Positions 45,622 through 54,216 are shown, counted from the first letter of the stretch. The stretch is DNA of 64,000 nt from UBA868 sp016776875 (GCA_051201585.1 CP179198.1:558001-622000); one strand, 5' to 3'. The notes: generated by a model not told the origin, from the letters alone. Translations and numbers: made by a program.

Positions 45622-45748
45622 AACGAGTAAAAATTTACCGCCTATCAATCAGTGCGAAGAAGTCATAGACTCCTTTACACGCGATGAATTCCCTGACCCG
45701 GAATGGGGCGGACAACTTTAATTTAAAACTGGCCGAGGAGCCAGCGCT

Positions 45749-46656
45749 ATGGCGGATAGAAGATTACAGGTTTTCTCAACGGTGGCCCGTTTGTTAAGCT
45801 TTACTAAAGCGGCAGAGGCTTTGCATATGACTCAGCCGGCGGTGACTTTTCAAATTCGGCAACTTGAAGATTATTTCAACACTCGGTTATTCGACAGAAC
45901 CCATAATCGAATTAGCTTAACGGCCGCGGGACATTTGGTTAAAGACTATTCCGGCCAGATTATCTCACTTTACAGTGAGATGGATAACGAGGTCAGAAGC
46001 TCACGGGCGACGTTCTTGGGCCGCTTGTTCTCGGAGCAAGTACGACGATAGGGGAGTATGTGATCCCCAGTATTCTGGGTGAGTACCAAGTCAAATTCCC
46101 GGATGTTGCGGTGCGCCTGCACGTGGCTAACACCGAGGGCGTTTTGCACATGGTTGAAAATAATGAGATTGATATTGGTATTGTTGAGGGGCCGGTTAAC
46201 AATAAAAATCTGGTCTCCAGAGTATGCTGGGACGACGAACTGGTCATCGTTACACCACCTGGACACGAATTGGCATCCGCTGGATCGGTCGGAGTTGACC
46301 AGATGCTCGAATATCCTTTTATCAGTCGGGAAGAAGGATCAGGCACTCGGGAAGTGATCAGTGAGCATTTAAATGCAGCCGGGCGCGAAATCGCGGATCT
46401 CAACTTAACGATGGAATTTGGCAGTCCTGAATCGATTAAAAGCGCGGTAACAACCGGGCTCGGGATATCCATTCTTTCAATTGCAACGCTCGATAAAGAG
46501 CTGGAATTGGGGTTGCTATCAAAAGTGAGTCTGGATCCGCCACTCAAACGACCGTTCTCTATCGTGTTTCAGCGTCAGAAGTTTCGACTTCGCGCGATGG
46601 ATGAGTTTCTGGAATTTACGGAAGCACATTGTGGAGAAAAACAGACTCATCCTTAA
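45749..46656 (+). pseudogene. Second LysR family regulator, split by a -1 frameshift
   Basis: The DNA-binding part (from ATG 45749) has 'RLLSFTKAAEALHMTQPAVT' and 'FQIRQLEDYFNTRLFDR', then goes out of frame after 'ATFLG'. Adding one G at the TTGTTC around 46025-46030 gives 'GRLVLGASTTIGEYVIPSI', the normal start of the LysR effector domain, which continues in the other frame to 46656 with 'REEGSGTREVISEHL'. The joined protein is about 302 residues, normal for the family, and resembles its cbbR neighbour in the effector motif. It lies 127 bases downstream on the same strand. The target is unknown, with carbon or sulfur assimilation plausible. Confidence 0.82.
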
Positions 46657-46703
46657 GTTAGTGCGGGAAACTTGCAGGATTGATACATATTTATTGAGTA
46701 TTT

Positions 46704-47057
46704 ATGGTGGGTTCTACAAAGCGACGCCTCGATAAAATTACCAACGAGCTCGATTCGGAAAATCTCTCAACCCTTTTGGCATTTGCAGAATTTTTACATG
46801 CTCGTCAGCTGGACACCGCTGTTGAAGTTTCTGATCCGGCGATTGTGCCGCGCCCGGAAAATGGATCTGTCATTGGTGCAATCCGGAGACTCTCCAGGAG
46901 TTACCCCATGTTAGCGCGCGATACACTCCTTAATGAAGCCGTTTCACTGATGACTCGTCATATAATGAGCGGAGAGTCGGCGGTTGAAACAATTGATAGG
47001 CGAGAGGTGCTTTTTTCGAGTCGGTACCAAGCCTTTCAATCGGATCAGTCGTCATGA
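46704..47057 (+). CDS. Conserved hypothetical protein
   Basis: A 117-residue, mostly helical soluble protein. It carries 'LDSENLSTLLAFAEFLHARQ' near the start, a phrase common to small gammaproteobacterial proteins of unknown function with an 'L..FAEFL..R' helix. A basic segment 'GAIRRLSRSYPMLARDTLL' follows, and the C-terminus is 'SLMTRHIMSGESAVETIDRR'. No domain of known activity, signal or membrane segment was seen. Its stop (TGA 47055-47057) overlaps an ATG that opens a 28-codon frame, and rppH lies just beyond, so it is probably in the same transcript. Confidence 0.7.
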   Translation: MVGSTKRRLDKITNELDSENLSTLLAFAEFLHARQLDTAVEVSDPAIVPRPENGSVIGAIRRLSRSYPMLARDTLLNEAVSLMTRHIMSGESAVETIDRREVLFSSRYQAFQSDQSS

Positions 47058-47140
47058 TGCTGGATACGTCTTTAGACAGTTATCTGGAGTCTGGTATTCA
47101 AAATTTTGTGGAAAAGCTTATCCCGAATGGTGAGCTTTGA
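47054..47140 (+). CDS. Possible 28-residue small protein coupled to the upstream gene
   Basis: ATG 47054 overlaps the previous stop as ATGA, the normal coupling signal, and the frame encodes an acidic helix-like peptide ('LDSYLESGIQNFVEKLIP') ending at TGA 47138-47140, shortly before the rppH start. It may be a real small protein, a translation-coupling leader, or chance. No homologue can be named. Confidence 0.3.
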   Translation: MMLDTSLDSYLESGIQNFVEKLIPNGEL

Positions 47141-47175
47141 GAAATCATCCCATCGCGATGGAGAGGTGTAAAAAA

Positions 47176-47658
47176 ATGAGAAGCAGTCTGCAGGATGCCC
47201 CTGACGCCGATGGGTATCGCCCCAACGTGGGCATTGTTCTTTTTAATGGGTCACGGCAGGTCTTATGGGCGCGCCGAAGCCGCCATGATGGTTGGCAGTT
47301 TCCTCAAGGCGGTATCGAACATGGCGAGACACTAGAGCAGGCAGCGTTTCGTGAACTCTACGAAGAGGTTGGTCTCAAACCAGAAAATGTTGAACTTATT
47401 GGCCGAACGCAAAATTGGCTGCGTTATGACGTGCCCGGAAATTTACGATCTCGAAACGCAGAATTTCGAGGTCAAAAACAAGTTTGGTTTTTAATGCGAA
47501 TGCTTGCCGAGGACGGTCAGATTTCCCTGGACCATAGCCCATCTCCCGAGTTTGACCGCTGGCAGTGGGTTGACTATTGGCTGCCACCCAAAAAAGTGGT
47601 TTCCTTCAAGCGAACGGTGTACGAAAAAGCCTTGTCAGAGCTCGAGCCCATGCTCTAA
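47176..47658 (+). CDS. rppH: RNA pyrophosphohydrolase
   Basis: A 160-residue Nudix hydrolase that removes pyrophosphate from the 5' end of mRNA and so starts RNase E decay. The Nudix box is complete in 'GGIEHGETLEQAAFRELYEE' followed by VGL. The family start 'DGYRPNVGIVLFN', 'WARRSRHDGWQFPQGG', 'WLRYDVP' and 'FRGQKQVWFLMRM' are present. ATG 47176 follows GGAGAGG and is preferred over the longer frame from 47137. It has about ten more residues ahead of 'DGYRPN' than E. coli RppH. Confidence 0.93.
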   Translation: MRSSLQDAPDADGYRPNVGIVLFNGSRQVLWARRSRHDGWQFPQGGIEHGETLEQAAFRELYEEVGLKPENVELIGRTQNWLRYDVPGNLRSRNAEFRGQKQVWFLMRMLAEDGQISLDHSPSPEFDRWQWVDYWLPPKKVVSFKRTVYEKALSELEPML

Positions 47659-47707
47659 GTCGATTGAGGATAAGTCATTTAAGTCGAGATTTTTGACCGC
47701 CCGGTTA

Positions 47708-48199
47708 TCAGTGACTACTGGTGCGGACTTGTTCAAGAAGCGCTGTCGTCGATCGCTGATATTTTATGGGAATACTGTGGACCGTTCCTGCATTGGCGAG
47801 TACAACTTCTGCACCGACAATTTTTTCAATCACCCAGTCTCCGCCCTTGACTAAACAATTCGGCTTTAGCGCTCGGATAAGGTCGATGGGAGTTGGGTCA
47901 TCGAATGCGGTCACCCAGTCCACACTGCCCAGTGCGGCGATAACCGCCATCCGATCCTCCAGGGGGTTTATGGGTCGATCAGGCCCTTTTCCAAGTGCTT
48001 GAATAGAGTGATCACTGTTTAATGCCACGATAAGCGTAGCGCCGAGATTAGACGCCTCTTCAAGATAGGTGATGTGTCCGCGATGAAGGATGTCGAAGCA
48101 CCCGTTTGTAAAAACGAGGGGCTTTGCGGCGCACTCAACGTGTCGAAAAAGCGTTGGCCAGTCGCGAACAATCTTATCGGCGTGTTTCACCGATGACAC
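47708..48199 (-). CDS. rfaE2: Heptose 1-phosphate adenylyltransferase (HldE C-terminal-type / RfaE2)
   Basis: About 163 residues of a cytidylyltransferase-like nucleotidyltransferase. The nucleotide motif is 'VFTNGCFDILHRGHITYLEE', and 'LIVALNSDHSIQALGKGPDR' and 'CLVKGGDW' are those of D-glycero-D-manno-heptose 1-phosphate adenylyltransferase, which makes the ADP-heptose precursor for LPS inner core. The kinase half of HldE is missing, so this is the stand-alone form. GTG 48199 (or GTG 48190) is proposed as start, because the longer frame from 48250 runs into the upstream gene. Convergent with rppH. Confidence 0.88.
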   Translation of the reverse strand: MSSVKHADKIVRDWPTLFRHVECAAKPLVFTNGCFDILHRGHITYLEEASNLGATLIVALNSDHSIQALGKGPDRPINPLEDRMAVIAALGSVDWVTAFDDPTPIDLIRALKPNCLVKGGDWVIEKIVGAEVVLANAGTVHSIPIKYQRSTTALLEQVRTSSH

Positions 48200-48206
48200 T
48201 CGACTG

Positions 48207-48815
48207 TTAGTCCGCTTCGACGTACTCGAAGACCTTGATGACGCGAACAACGCCGGTCACGCCCCGGGCGGCATCAACGGCAACTTCAGCTTCCGCTGGT
48301 TTTACGAGACCCATGAGATAGACGTTCGCTCTTTCGGTTACCACTTTTATTCGAGTCGAGTCCGAAAAATCCGAGCCTGCAATCGCGGTTTTAACTTTGG
48401 TGGTTAACCATCCGTCGTTGGCGCGACTATTCATGTTTGTTTTTCCGGCAAGTTCAAGCCGGTTAATCACTTGGCTGGTTCCTTCATCTGCTTTTACCAG
48501 GTCAATAATATCGTCGATATCCCGTTGATCAGGAACTTCACCCGTTAGCAGCGCGACACCGTTGTAGACCGTGATGTTGACATGCTCGTTCTGAATTTGT
48601 TTTTGCTTTCCAATGAGGTTCCCGAGCCGGATTTCCGTTTTGTTGTCATCCCAGTAGACGCTAGCGCCTCTTCGGTCCCGGGCAACATCAATTGCCAGGA
48701 CGGTTGCTGTGGTGACAACGATTACGCCACAACCGCTGACCAGAAGAGAGATCATGATCGCAACTAAACTATTTCGAAACGGCTGAAAGGGGGAGCGACG
48801 GCTATTTTTCATCAT
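48207..48815 (-). CDS. dolP: BON-domain outer-membrane lipoprotein (DolP/YraP)
   Basis: A 202-residue lipoprotein. The signal peptide ends in the lipobox 'LLVSGC', placing the lipidated Cys near residue 29. Two BON domains follow: one around 'NITVYNGVALLTGEVPDQRD' and the other around 'IKVVTERANVYLMGLVKPAE'. E. coli DolP binds anionic phospholipid and supports outer-membrane integrity. The order diaA-dolP and the whole neighbourhood match E. coli. It follows diaA by only 6 bases, and its end is 7 bases from the rfaE2 start. Confidence 0.92.
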   Translation of the reverse strand: MMKNSRRSPFQPFRNSLVAIMISLLVSGCGVIVVTTATVLAIDVARDRRGASVYWDDNKTEIRLGNLIGKQKQIQNEHVNITVYNGVALLTGEVPDQRDIDDIIDLVKADEGTSQVINRLELAGKTNMNSRANDGWLTTKVKTAIAGSDFSDSTRIKVVTERANVYLMGLVKPAEAEVAVDAARGVTGVVRVIKVFEYVEAD

Positions 48816-48821
48816 AATGGT

Positions 48822-49403
48822 TCAGGCAAAGTGATTATCGACGAGCGTGCAAAGCACGTGGATGATTATAGCGTGAGCTTCCTGAATTCGTGCGGTACTT
48901 TCAGAAGGCACCCGGAGTTCGACGTCTTCGCGACCTAAAAAGGCTTTAAGCGCGCCCCCATCACGGCCTGTTAGGGCGGTGATTCTCATATTGCCAATAT
49001 TTTTGGCGGCAATCACGGCTGCGCTGATGTTCCCGGAATTTCCAGATGTGCTAATCACGACCAGGTGGTCATCCGTCCGCCCCAATGCTTCGACTTGTCG
49101 GGCAAAAATTTGATTAAAGTCGAAGTCATTGCCCGTCGCGGTAATGGCAGCGGTATCTGCACTAAGCGCGATGGCTGCCAGCGCGGGGCGGTCACGCTCG
49201 AATCGCACCACTAACTCGGCGCTGAAATGTAATGCGTCTGCCGCTGATCCCCCATTCCCGCAAATTAGAATCTTGCCGCCTTTTTCAAGCGTCGAGATAA
49301 TATGCGATGCGCTTCTGCTAATTTCTTCAGACAAGTGCTCTCCGGTGCGAAGCGCTGTCGTGGCACTATCTTTAAAGTGATTGAGTATCTCTGAAATAGG
49401 CAA
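48822..49403 (-). CDS. diaA: SIS-domain protein DiaA (GmhA family)
   Basis: A 193-residue sugar-isomerase (SIS) protein with 'LICGNGGSAADALHFSAELV' and 'VISTSGNSGNISAAVIAA'. It is similar to phosphoheptose isomerase GmhA, but its place between yraN and dolP matches E. coli diaA, which stimulates DnaA assembly at the origin. The rfaE2 gene two positions downstream means a heptose pathway role cannot be excluded. A space of 136 bases separates it from yraN and holds no evident gene. Confidence 0.85.
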   Translation of the reverse strand: MPISEILNHFKDSATTALRTGEHLSEEISRSASHIISTLEKGGKILICGNGGSAADALHFSAELVVRFERDRPALAAIALSADTAAITATGNDFDFNQIFARQVEALGRTDDHLVVISTSGNSGNISAAVIAAKNIGNMRITALTGRDGGALKAFLGREDVELRVPSESTARIQEAHAIIIHVLCTLVDNHFA

Positions 49404-49539
49404 TGGTTGAGGCTCCCCGCTTTGAATCTGGATGACGTTAGCTTAAAACCAGGTCGCAGTAAACCTCCTGGACCGACAGATCGCCAGTTTCACTGTCTGT
49501 AGGCGAGATTCTTTCATGGGTCAGCCCAGGCCTGAGAAT

Positions 49540-49881
49540 TCAGAAAGCATTGCGAATCCATTTCCATTTGGGATTTTCTATTGGGCCGGAAACGCTGAAA
49601 ACATCAAAACGACATGGTTGGTCGTTCGGATTAGTATAGTGACTCAGAAAATATTCTGCTGTACGCCTGATCCGTGTTTGTTTTTTAAAAGTCACGGTCT
49701 CTTCAGGTCGGCCAAAATAGTGACTCGACCGGTATCGAACCTCGACAAACACAAGAAAGACTTCATCAGTCAAAATAAGATCAATTTCCCCTTGGCGGGT
49801 TCGAAAATTTTGCGCCAATAGTCGAAGTTGTTGCTCTTGTAACGTGGCGAGTGCGAAATCTTCAGACCAATGGTCACTCAC
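49540..49881 (-). CDS. yraN: YraN, UPF0102 endonuclease-like protein
   Basis: A 113-residue protein with the UPF0102 core: 'EDFALATL', 'LLAQNFRTRQGEIDLILTDE' with the nuclease-type 'GEIDL', 'FVEVRYRS' and 'PCRFDVFSV'. The Glu-x-Asp and EVR residues match the restriction-endonuclease-like active site, but the biological role is unknown. Its start overlaps the lpoA stop (four bases). It belongs to the lpoA-yraN-diaA-dolP series conserved in many Gammaproteobacteria. The N-terminus is slightly shorter than usual. Confidence 0.9.
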   Translation of the reverse strand: MSDHWSEDFALATLQEQQLRLLAQNFRTRQGEIDLILTDEVFLVFVEVRYRSSHYFGRPEETVTFKKQTRIRRTAEYFLSHYTNPNDQPCRFDVFSVSGPIENPKWKWIRNAF

Positions 49882-51850
49882 GGTCTAGCGCTAGATTCAG
49901 TGAGCACTGTTAACACGGGACGAAATTCAGTTGGACGACCATTTTTAAAAAACACCCATGACGGTTTTCTCTGAATAAGATTATTTTCATTCAGCGTGAG
50001 TATTCCGCTTGCGCCATTTATTTTTAACTTTAATTTGTCGTTTGCGCCTAATAGAAAGCAGGAGATTTGGTAAGCATCTGCCCCTAACGCCTTAAACCGA
50101 TTAGTAGCGGGCCGAGATTGCTTCGTGCTGGCCATAACCATAGGATCTGTTTGATCCGATGATTTGTAGTGATCTAACATCGATGGCATTTCGGAAAACA
50201 TAACACCTTCGAGATCCAGATCCTTCATCACATCGGGTTGGCCATTGAAAACAAGATTGAGCGCATAAATAGGAAGTCTTCCGGCTTTATGAAAATCAAG
50301 TTGAGGCTTCAAAATACGAGCGGTTGCTTTATCGGTAAACATAAAAATAACATCAAGATCAGGTCGAATGCGGGCATCTAAGCCTGTGATAGACGGACTG
50401 CCGATGATTTGTTCTAAAGCATCGATCCTCTTTTTGCTTGCATCTAGACCTAAAAGTCGGGAGATTAATTCCGAGTAATCTGACACATTGGACGGAATGA
50501 TTGCGCGATCGGCGACAGCGCCGCCAAGGGTTGACCAGGTAGCCTCCGCTTCCTGAGTCGCGCCCTGATATTCTTGACCGGCGCTATAAAGAAAAAGAGC
50601 CGTGTGCAGGCCTCTCTTTCTGGCATGGGTTACGATTGATTTCGCCTCCGCTTTTCGAGAGAGATCAAGTGAAAAAACATTTGATCTGACGCTGGCCTTA
50701 TCTTTTCCGATGAGCAAGGTGGGTACGGTCAGCGCTACCCGATTCGCGAGCGTGTTAACAGCTTCACGCCCGAGCGGTCCCACAATAAAATCGACACCGT
50801 TGACAACGGCTTGGTTATATTTTTCTTCCGCTTGATCTGGATTATCACCAAAATCATAAACCGTAATTAAGGGCTCGAGCGTTTCTTTTTGATTATCGAG
50901 GTGACTTTTAAATCCTTCCTGAAACGCAATTGCAGCGCCTGCATATTCAGAGCTGATTGGCAAAATTAGAGCAATATGCATCTTGTCATTGATCGAGCAA
51001 AGCTCTGTTTTGCGCGTTTCAGCGATGGCTCGGGCAGGGTGACGAGGATTAGCGGCGAGCCACTCTGTGAGAGTCGCCTCGAGATTGTGGTTTTTCCATT
51101 CTTTAGCTGCGAGTATATTGGCGAGGTCAATCCAGGCAAGTTGCTCGATATTCCACGGATGGGTTTGAGCGATTGAATCTAGATCCTCTTCTGAGAAAAA
51201 AGAAAGATAATCGAGGGTGATCTGAACTAGAAGATCAACATGGTTTCTTGCATTTTCTTGTGCTGATTCAACATGGACGAATTCAAGAGCGTTCCTGATC
51301 TGATCGTCCATAAGCAGCGCAATTACTTTAAGAGATCGGGCAGCTGACTGCTGAGCACTATCAAAACTCGATTGCTTAAAATTTGCTTGTCGCCGCAAGC
51401 TTTTTTTGGGTTACCTTCTTCAAGTGCAAGTGTTGCGTTGAGAATTTGGTGCTGACTGGTAATCCAAGTTGTCAGAAAGGGTTGATGAATGGCGTCAAGA
51501 ATGTGCTCAGCAGACCTTGGAATGCCTCCTTCTAGAAATCGCTGTGCAGCGGCGAGCTGTAGTAGGCTGCGGGTCGGCTGGGAGGCTTTTAAAGCTCGCG
51601 CCAAAAAATTATATGCAGATTCATCCGGTTCTGCGCTCGCATAGTCGGTAATGACCGGGCGAAGTGTGACGGTGTCGTTCGGTACTGTTTTCAAGCCCGT
51701 TGCTTCAGTGGCAACGACTGTTTTGGAGGCGATCGGTTCAGGCTTTTTTGGGACGAGTGTTGTCGTGCATCCCCACAGAAGCGTAGTGGCACCGAGGACA
51801 ATTGTGGTAATGAAGAACCGGCTTATGTTCCGCATTTTTTTCCAACGCAT
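49878..51850 (-). CDS. lpoA: Penicillin-binding protein activator LpoA, one frameshift
   Basis: The N-terminal frame (from 51850) has a lipoprotein signal ending 'TTLLWGC' and a TPR-like helical region. It goes out of frame after 'LEEGNPKK'. The C-terminal frame holds the periplasmic-binding-fold domain: 'IALILPISSEYAGAAIAFQEG', then 'GVDFIVGPLGREAVNTLA' and 'ALGADAYQISCFL'. The T-run at 51401-51407 (seven) must be eight to join the frames; 1973 bases then become 658 codons. LpoA is an outer-membrane lipoprotein that activates PBP1a. Divergent from rsmI with 52 bases between, as in other Gammaproteobacteria. An ATG at 51835 is an alternative start. Confidence 0.88.
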
Positions 51851-51902
51851 GGGATCAGTATAGCGGATAGACTTATGGTTAATCTGTTAAAAACGAGAAA
51901 TT

Positions 51903-52784
51903 GTGTTGATTGAAAAAGCAATTGACCAGCAGACTTCAAAAACAAGTCCCGGCTTATTGTATGTTGTGGCAACGCCCATTGGGAATCTGGAAGACATTAC
52001 CTTTCGAGCAGTGCGTATTCTGGGTGAGGTCGATGTTATTGCTGCCGAAGATACCCGTCGAACCCGGGTCTTGCTTCGGCACTTGAGTATAGTGCCTAGC
52101 CAATTAATTTCACTTCATGAGCATAACGAAGCGCGACAAGTCGCAAAGTTGGTTCGTCGAATAACTAATGGCGAAAGCATTGCTCTGGTGAGTGACGCCG
52201 GAACGCCTTTGATAAGCGATCCAGGTTATCGATTGGTACGAGCTGCGAGCGCGCAGTCGATCGAAGTCGTCAGTGTTCCTGGGCCCAGTTCGGTGACCGC
52301 TGCGCTCTCGGTATCAGGTCTTGCAACGGATCGTTTTGTTTTTGAGGGGTTTCTCCCCCAACGTGCTTCTGCCCGGTGCGAACGGCTGAAGCAACTTGTT
52401 TATGAACCGAGGACCCTAATCTTTTTTGAATCTCCAAGACGGATTAAGGACGTGATTCAGGATATGGAGAAAATCTGTAGTGGTGATCGCCAAGCGGTGA
52501 TTTGTCGTGAGATGACCAAGATTTTTGAGTCCGTGATTCGGGGCACTTTAAATGAAATTTCTACAATTTTAGGTGAGCAAAAAGAATCTATTAAAGGCGA
52601 AATTGTTTTATTGCTCGATGGAGCAGAAAAATTTGATCGCGCTTCTAGTGTTGACGAAGATTTATTGCTGACCCTGTTGTCAGAATCTTTGCCTCCGCGT
52701 CGTGCAAGTGAGATTGCAGCCCGTCTGACCGGCAAACGAAAAAATGATCTTTATCAAAAAATCTTGTCACAAAATTTCAAGTAA
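51903..52784 (+). CDS. rsmI: 16S rRNA (cytidine(1402)-2'-O)-methyltransferase
   Basis: A 293-residue tetrapyrrole-methylase-fold enzyme that 2'-O-methylates C1402 of 16S rRNA. Landmarks are 'LYVVATPIGNLEDITFRA', 'IAAEDTRRTRVLLRHL', 'SLHEHNEA', 'LVSDAGTPLISDPGYRLV' and 'VPGPSSVTAAL'. The late helical domain ('SLPPRRASEIAARLTGKRKN') is normal for the family. The start is uncertain between GTG 51903 and nearby codons. rnpB follows, then mraZ. Confidence 0.93.
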   Translation: MLIEKAIDQQTSKTSPGLLYVVATPIGNLEDITFRAVRILGEVDVIAAEDTRRTRVLLRHLSIVPSQLISLHEHNEARQVAKLVRRITNGESIALVSDAGTPLISDPGYRLVRAASAQSIEVVSVPGPSSVTAALSVSGLATDRFVFEGFLPQRASARCERLKQLVYEPRTLIFFESPRRIKDVIQDMEKICSGDRQAVICREMTKIFESVIRGTLNEISTILGEQKESIKGEIVLLLDGAEKFDRASSVDEDLLLTLLSESLPPRRASEIAARLTGKRKNDLYQKILSQNFK

Positions 52785-52807
52785 GTCTGTAAAACGTCTT
52801 GCCTCAG

Positions 52808-52836
52808 TTATGTTGTGTCGGCGTACGGGTTATACT
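52808..52836 (+). promoter_or_regulatory. Putative rnpB promoter
   Basis: TATACT at 52831-52836 is a good -10 element, 10 bases before the rnpB 5' end. A weak -35 (TTATGT, 52808-52813) lies 17 bases upstream of it. Position fits constitutive rnpB transcription. Confidence 0.55.
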
Positions 52837-52845
52837 CTGTCGATG

Positions 52846-53223
52846 GAGTCGGCCAGGCAACCGCGGTCCTGAATTCTGTCTAATACCCTTTGGGTCTAGA
52901 CGGTGCGGGATGGAGGAAAGTCCGGGCTCCGAAGGGCAGGGTGCCAGATAACTTCTGGACAGCGTGAGCTGATGGAAAGTGCCACAGAAAATATACCGCC
53001 TCGATTATTTTTAATTAAGGTAAGGGTGAAAAGGTGTGGTAAGAGCGCACCGCAAACCTGGTAACAGGTTTGGCATGGTAAACCCCACTCGGAGCAAGAC
53101 CAAATAGGGACCCTAAGGCGTTGCCCGCGCTGGGTTCGGGTAGGTCGCTTGAGGCATGTGGTGACGCATGCCCCAGATGAATGGTTGCCCAAGACAAAAC
53201 CCGGCTTATCGGCCGACTTCATA
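52846..53223 (+). ncRNA. rnpB: RNase P RNA, bacterial class A
   Basis: The RNA component of RNase P, which trims the 5' end of tRNA precursors. The universally conserved core is visible: GAGGAAAGTCCGGGCTCC (52913-52930), then AGGGCAGGGTGCCAG, GGTAAGGGTGAAA, GGTAAGAGCGCACCG, GGTAACAGG, GGTAAACCCCAC, GGAGCAAGACCAAATAGG and the 3' part CCCGGCTTATCGGCC. The 5' arm GTCGGCCAGGCAACCG pairs with the 3' end CGGCCGAC, closing helix P1. The length of about 378 agrees with E. coli (377). The position between rsmI and mraZ matches Pseudomonas. Ends are accurate to a few bases. Confidence 0.97.
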
Positions 53224-53252
53224 ATCTTCGAAAAAATAGTTGCTTATCAGAC

Positions 53253-53261
53253 TTATCCACA
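53253..53261 (+). promoter_or_regulatory. Perfect DnaA box
   Basis: TTATCCACA, the consensus 9-mer for DnaA, in the non-coding stretch between rnpB and the dcw promoter. It is single, so it may be coincidental; by chance about one such 9-mer is expected per 130 kb of one strand pair. Confidence 0.35.
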
Positions 53262-53333
53262 AATTACTTTAAGTTTTGATCAGAATAACTTATGGAAAAT
53301 AATTTTTCTATAATTTAAGACGACTGCCTCCAG

Positions 53334-53359
53334 GGTCGCAATGCGGCCGTTATTTTTTT
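53334..53359 (+). terminator. Putative terminator downstream of rnpB
   Basis: GGTCGC at 53334-53339 pairs with GCGGCC at 53343-53348 (one G-T pair) around a 3-base loop, followed by a T-run at 53353-53359. It lies about 110 bases after rnpB and could end its primary transcript. A TATAAT at 53309-53314 precedes it but has no convincing -35. Confidence 0.55.
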
Positions 53360-53390
53360 AAAAAACTCTTCTTTTTCAGTTAATTGAGCC

Positions 53391-53420
53391 TTGACAGTGC
53401 GTTCGCCTGATCTCTATAGT
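53391..53420 (+). promoter_or_regulatory. Promoter of the dcw (mra) cluster
   Basis: A consensus -35 TTGACA (53391-53396) and a -10 TATAGT (53415-53420) are separated by 18 bases. It is the best sigma-70-type promoter visible in the window. Transcription would begin near 53427, some 320 bases before mraZ, directly at the MraZ boxes. Confidence 0.82.
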
Positions 53421-53428
53421 GTCACTTT

Positions 53429-53443
53429 GTGGGGAGTTGTGGG
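53429..53443 (+). promoter_or_regulatory. MraZ operator (two GTGGG boxes)
   Basis: GTGGG at 53429-53433 and again at 53439-53443, with a 10-base period. MraZ is known to bind TGGG direct repeats separated by five bases just after the mra promoter, and to repress its own operon. A third GTGGG at 53470-53474 is out of this spacing. Confidence 0.75.
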
Positions 53444-53589
53444 AAAAAATATAAATTTGAGATCGCTATGTGGGTAAAAAGTTCAATTTCAGCATTTGAT
53501 GAGTCTCCCCGCGAGTGCTCCATTATGGTTTCTGAGATGCCGTGGATGGCGGCTAATCCATCCAAATCCTCATCCTCCTTTGGTTATTG

Positions 53590-53620
53590 CCCGACCCCTT
53601 CCGGGGTCGGGATTTCTTTT
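53590..53620 (+). terminator. Intrinsic terminator / attenuator in the dcw leader
   Basis: CCCGACCCC (53590-53598) and GGGGTCGGG (53603-53611) form a perfect 9-pair GC-rich stem with a TTCC loop, followed by ATTTCTTTT. It stands between the strong promoter and mraZ, so transcripts must pass it to reach the cell-division genes. Confidence 0.85.
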
Positions 53621-53749
53621 AACACGTTAGGAGTGACGTTTTTAGAGGTCGAGCTGGCATTTAGCTGAATGAGATAAAGCGTAATCCAATTGCCTCAGGC
53701 GGCATTTGAATGAATCAACCAAAAAAATTAAAGGCAAGGTAAGGCGCAG

Positions 53750-54208
53750 ATGTTTAAGGGGGCGAATGGACTCAATCTCGATAGTAAAGGCAGATTTGCA
53801 ATGCCAACGGTGCATCGTGACACACTCGCGAGTCAATGTAATGGGAAGCTTGTAATCACTGTCAACAATACTCGAGAGCGTTGTCTGTGGCTGTACCCCC
53901 AAGATGAGTGGGATCGTGTTGAGAAAAAGGTAGTTGCGTTACCCAGTTTTGATCCGGCCGCCCAAGCGCTTAAGCGGTTTCTGATTGGATACGCCACCGA
54001 TTGTGAACTGGATAGCGCAAGCCGTTTAAGAATCCCTGCCCCGCTTCGAGAATTTGCATCTCTTGAAAAGCATGTCGTTCTGATTGGTCAAGGCAATAAA
54101 TTTGAACTTTGGGATGAAGCGAGATGGAAGGCAAGTTGTGATGATTGGCTTGCGCCCGAAAATAGTGAGACTCGTCTGTCTGTAGAACTTGAATCCCTAT
54201 CTCTTTGA
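53750..54208 (+). CDS. mraZ: Transcriptional regulator MraZ
   Basis: A 152-residue DNA-binding protein with two AbrB-like repeats. The first begins 'MFKGANGLNLDSKGRFAMP' and the second has 'CELDSASRLRIPAPLRE', both with the D-x-x-x-R family motif. 'RCLWLYPQDEW' and 'VVLIGQGNKFELWDEARW' are conserved. It represses the dcw operon by binding GTGGG repeats, two of which lie upstream. AAGGCAAGGTAAGG before the ATG provides a loose ribosome site. First gene of the cell division and wall cluster. Confidence 0.95.
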   Translation: MFKGANGLNLDSKGRFAMPTVHRDTLASQCNGKLVITVNNTRERCLWLYPQDEWDRVEKKVVALPSFDPAAQALKRFLIGYATDCELDSASRLRIPAPLREFASLEKHVVLIGQGNKFELWDEARWKASCDDWLAPENSETRLSVELESLSL

Positions 54209-54216
54209 TTAACCTG

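Larger units (their letters stand above)
53427..53620 (+). ncRNA. Candidate dcw leader RNA
   Basis: The space from rnpB to mraZ (53224-53749) holds no credible gene. Within it the promoter and the terminator at 53590 define a possible separate RNA of about 190 bases. Rhodobacter sphaeroides makes a comparable mraZ-leader sRNA (UpsM). A frame at 53429-53668 runs through the terminator and lacks a ribosome site, so it is not taken as coding. Expression is inferred only. Confidence 0.35.

Noticed and set aside
48822..49403. Calling the SIS protein GmhA
   Set aside because: Sequence alone allows it, but the conserved order lpoA-yraN-diaA-dolP supports DiaA. The rfaE2 neighbour keeps some doubt.
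52896..53222. Minus-strand frames over the RNase P RNA
   Set aside because: They are antisense to rnpB, whose conserved core is unmistakable, and have no family resemblance.
53429..53668. 79-codon plus-strand frame before mraZ
   Set aside because: It runs through the terminator hairpin and the MraZ boxes, lacks a ribosome site and resembles no protein.
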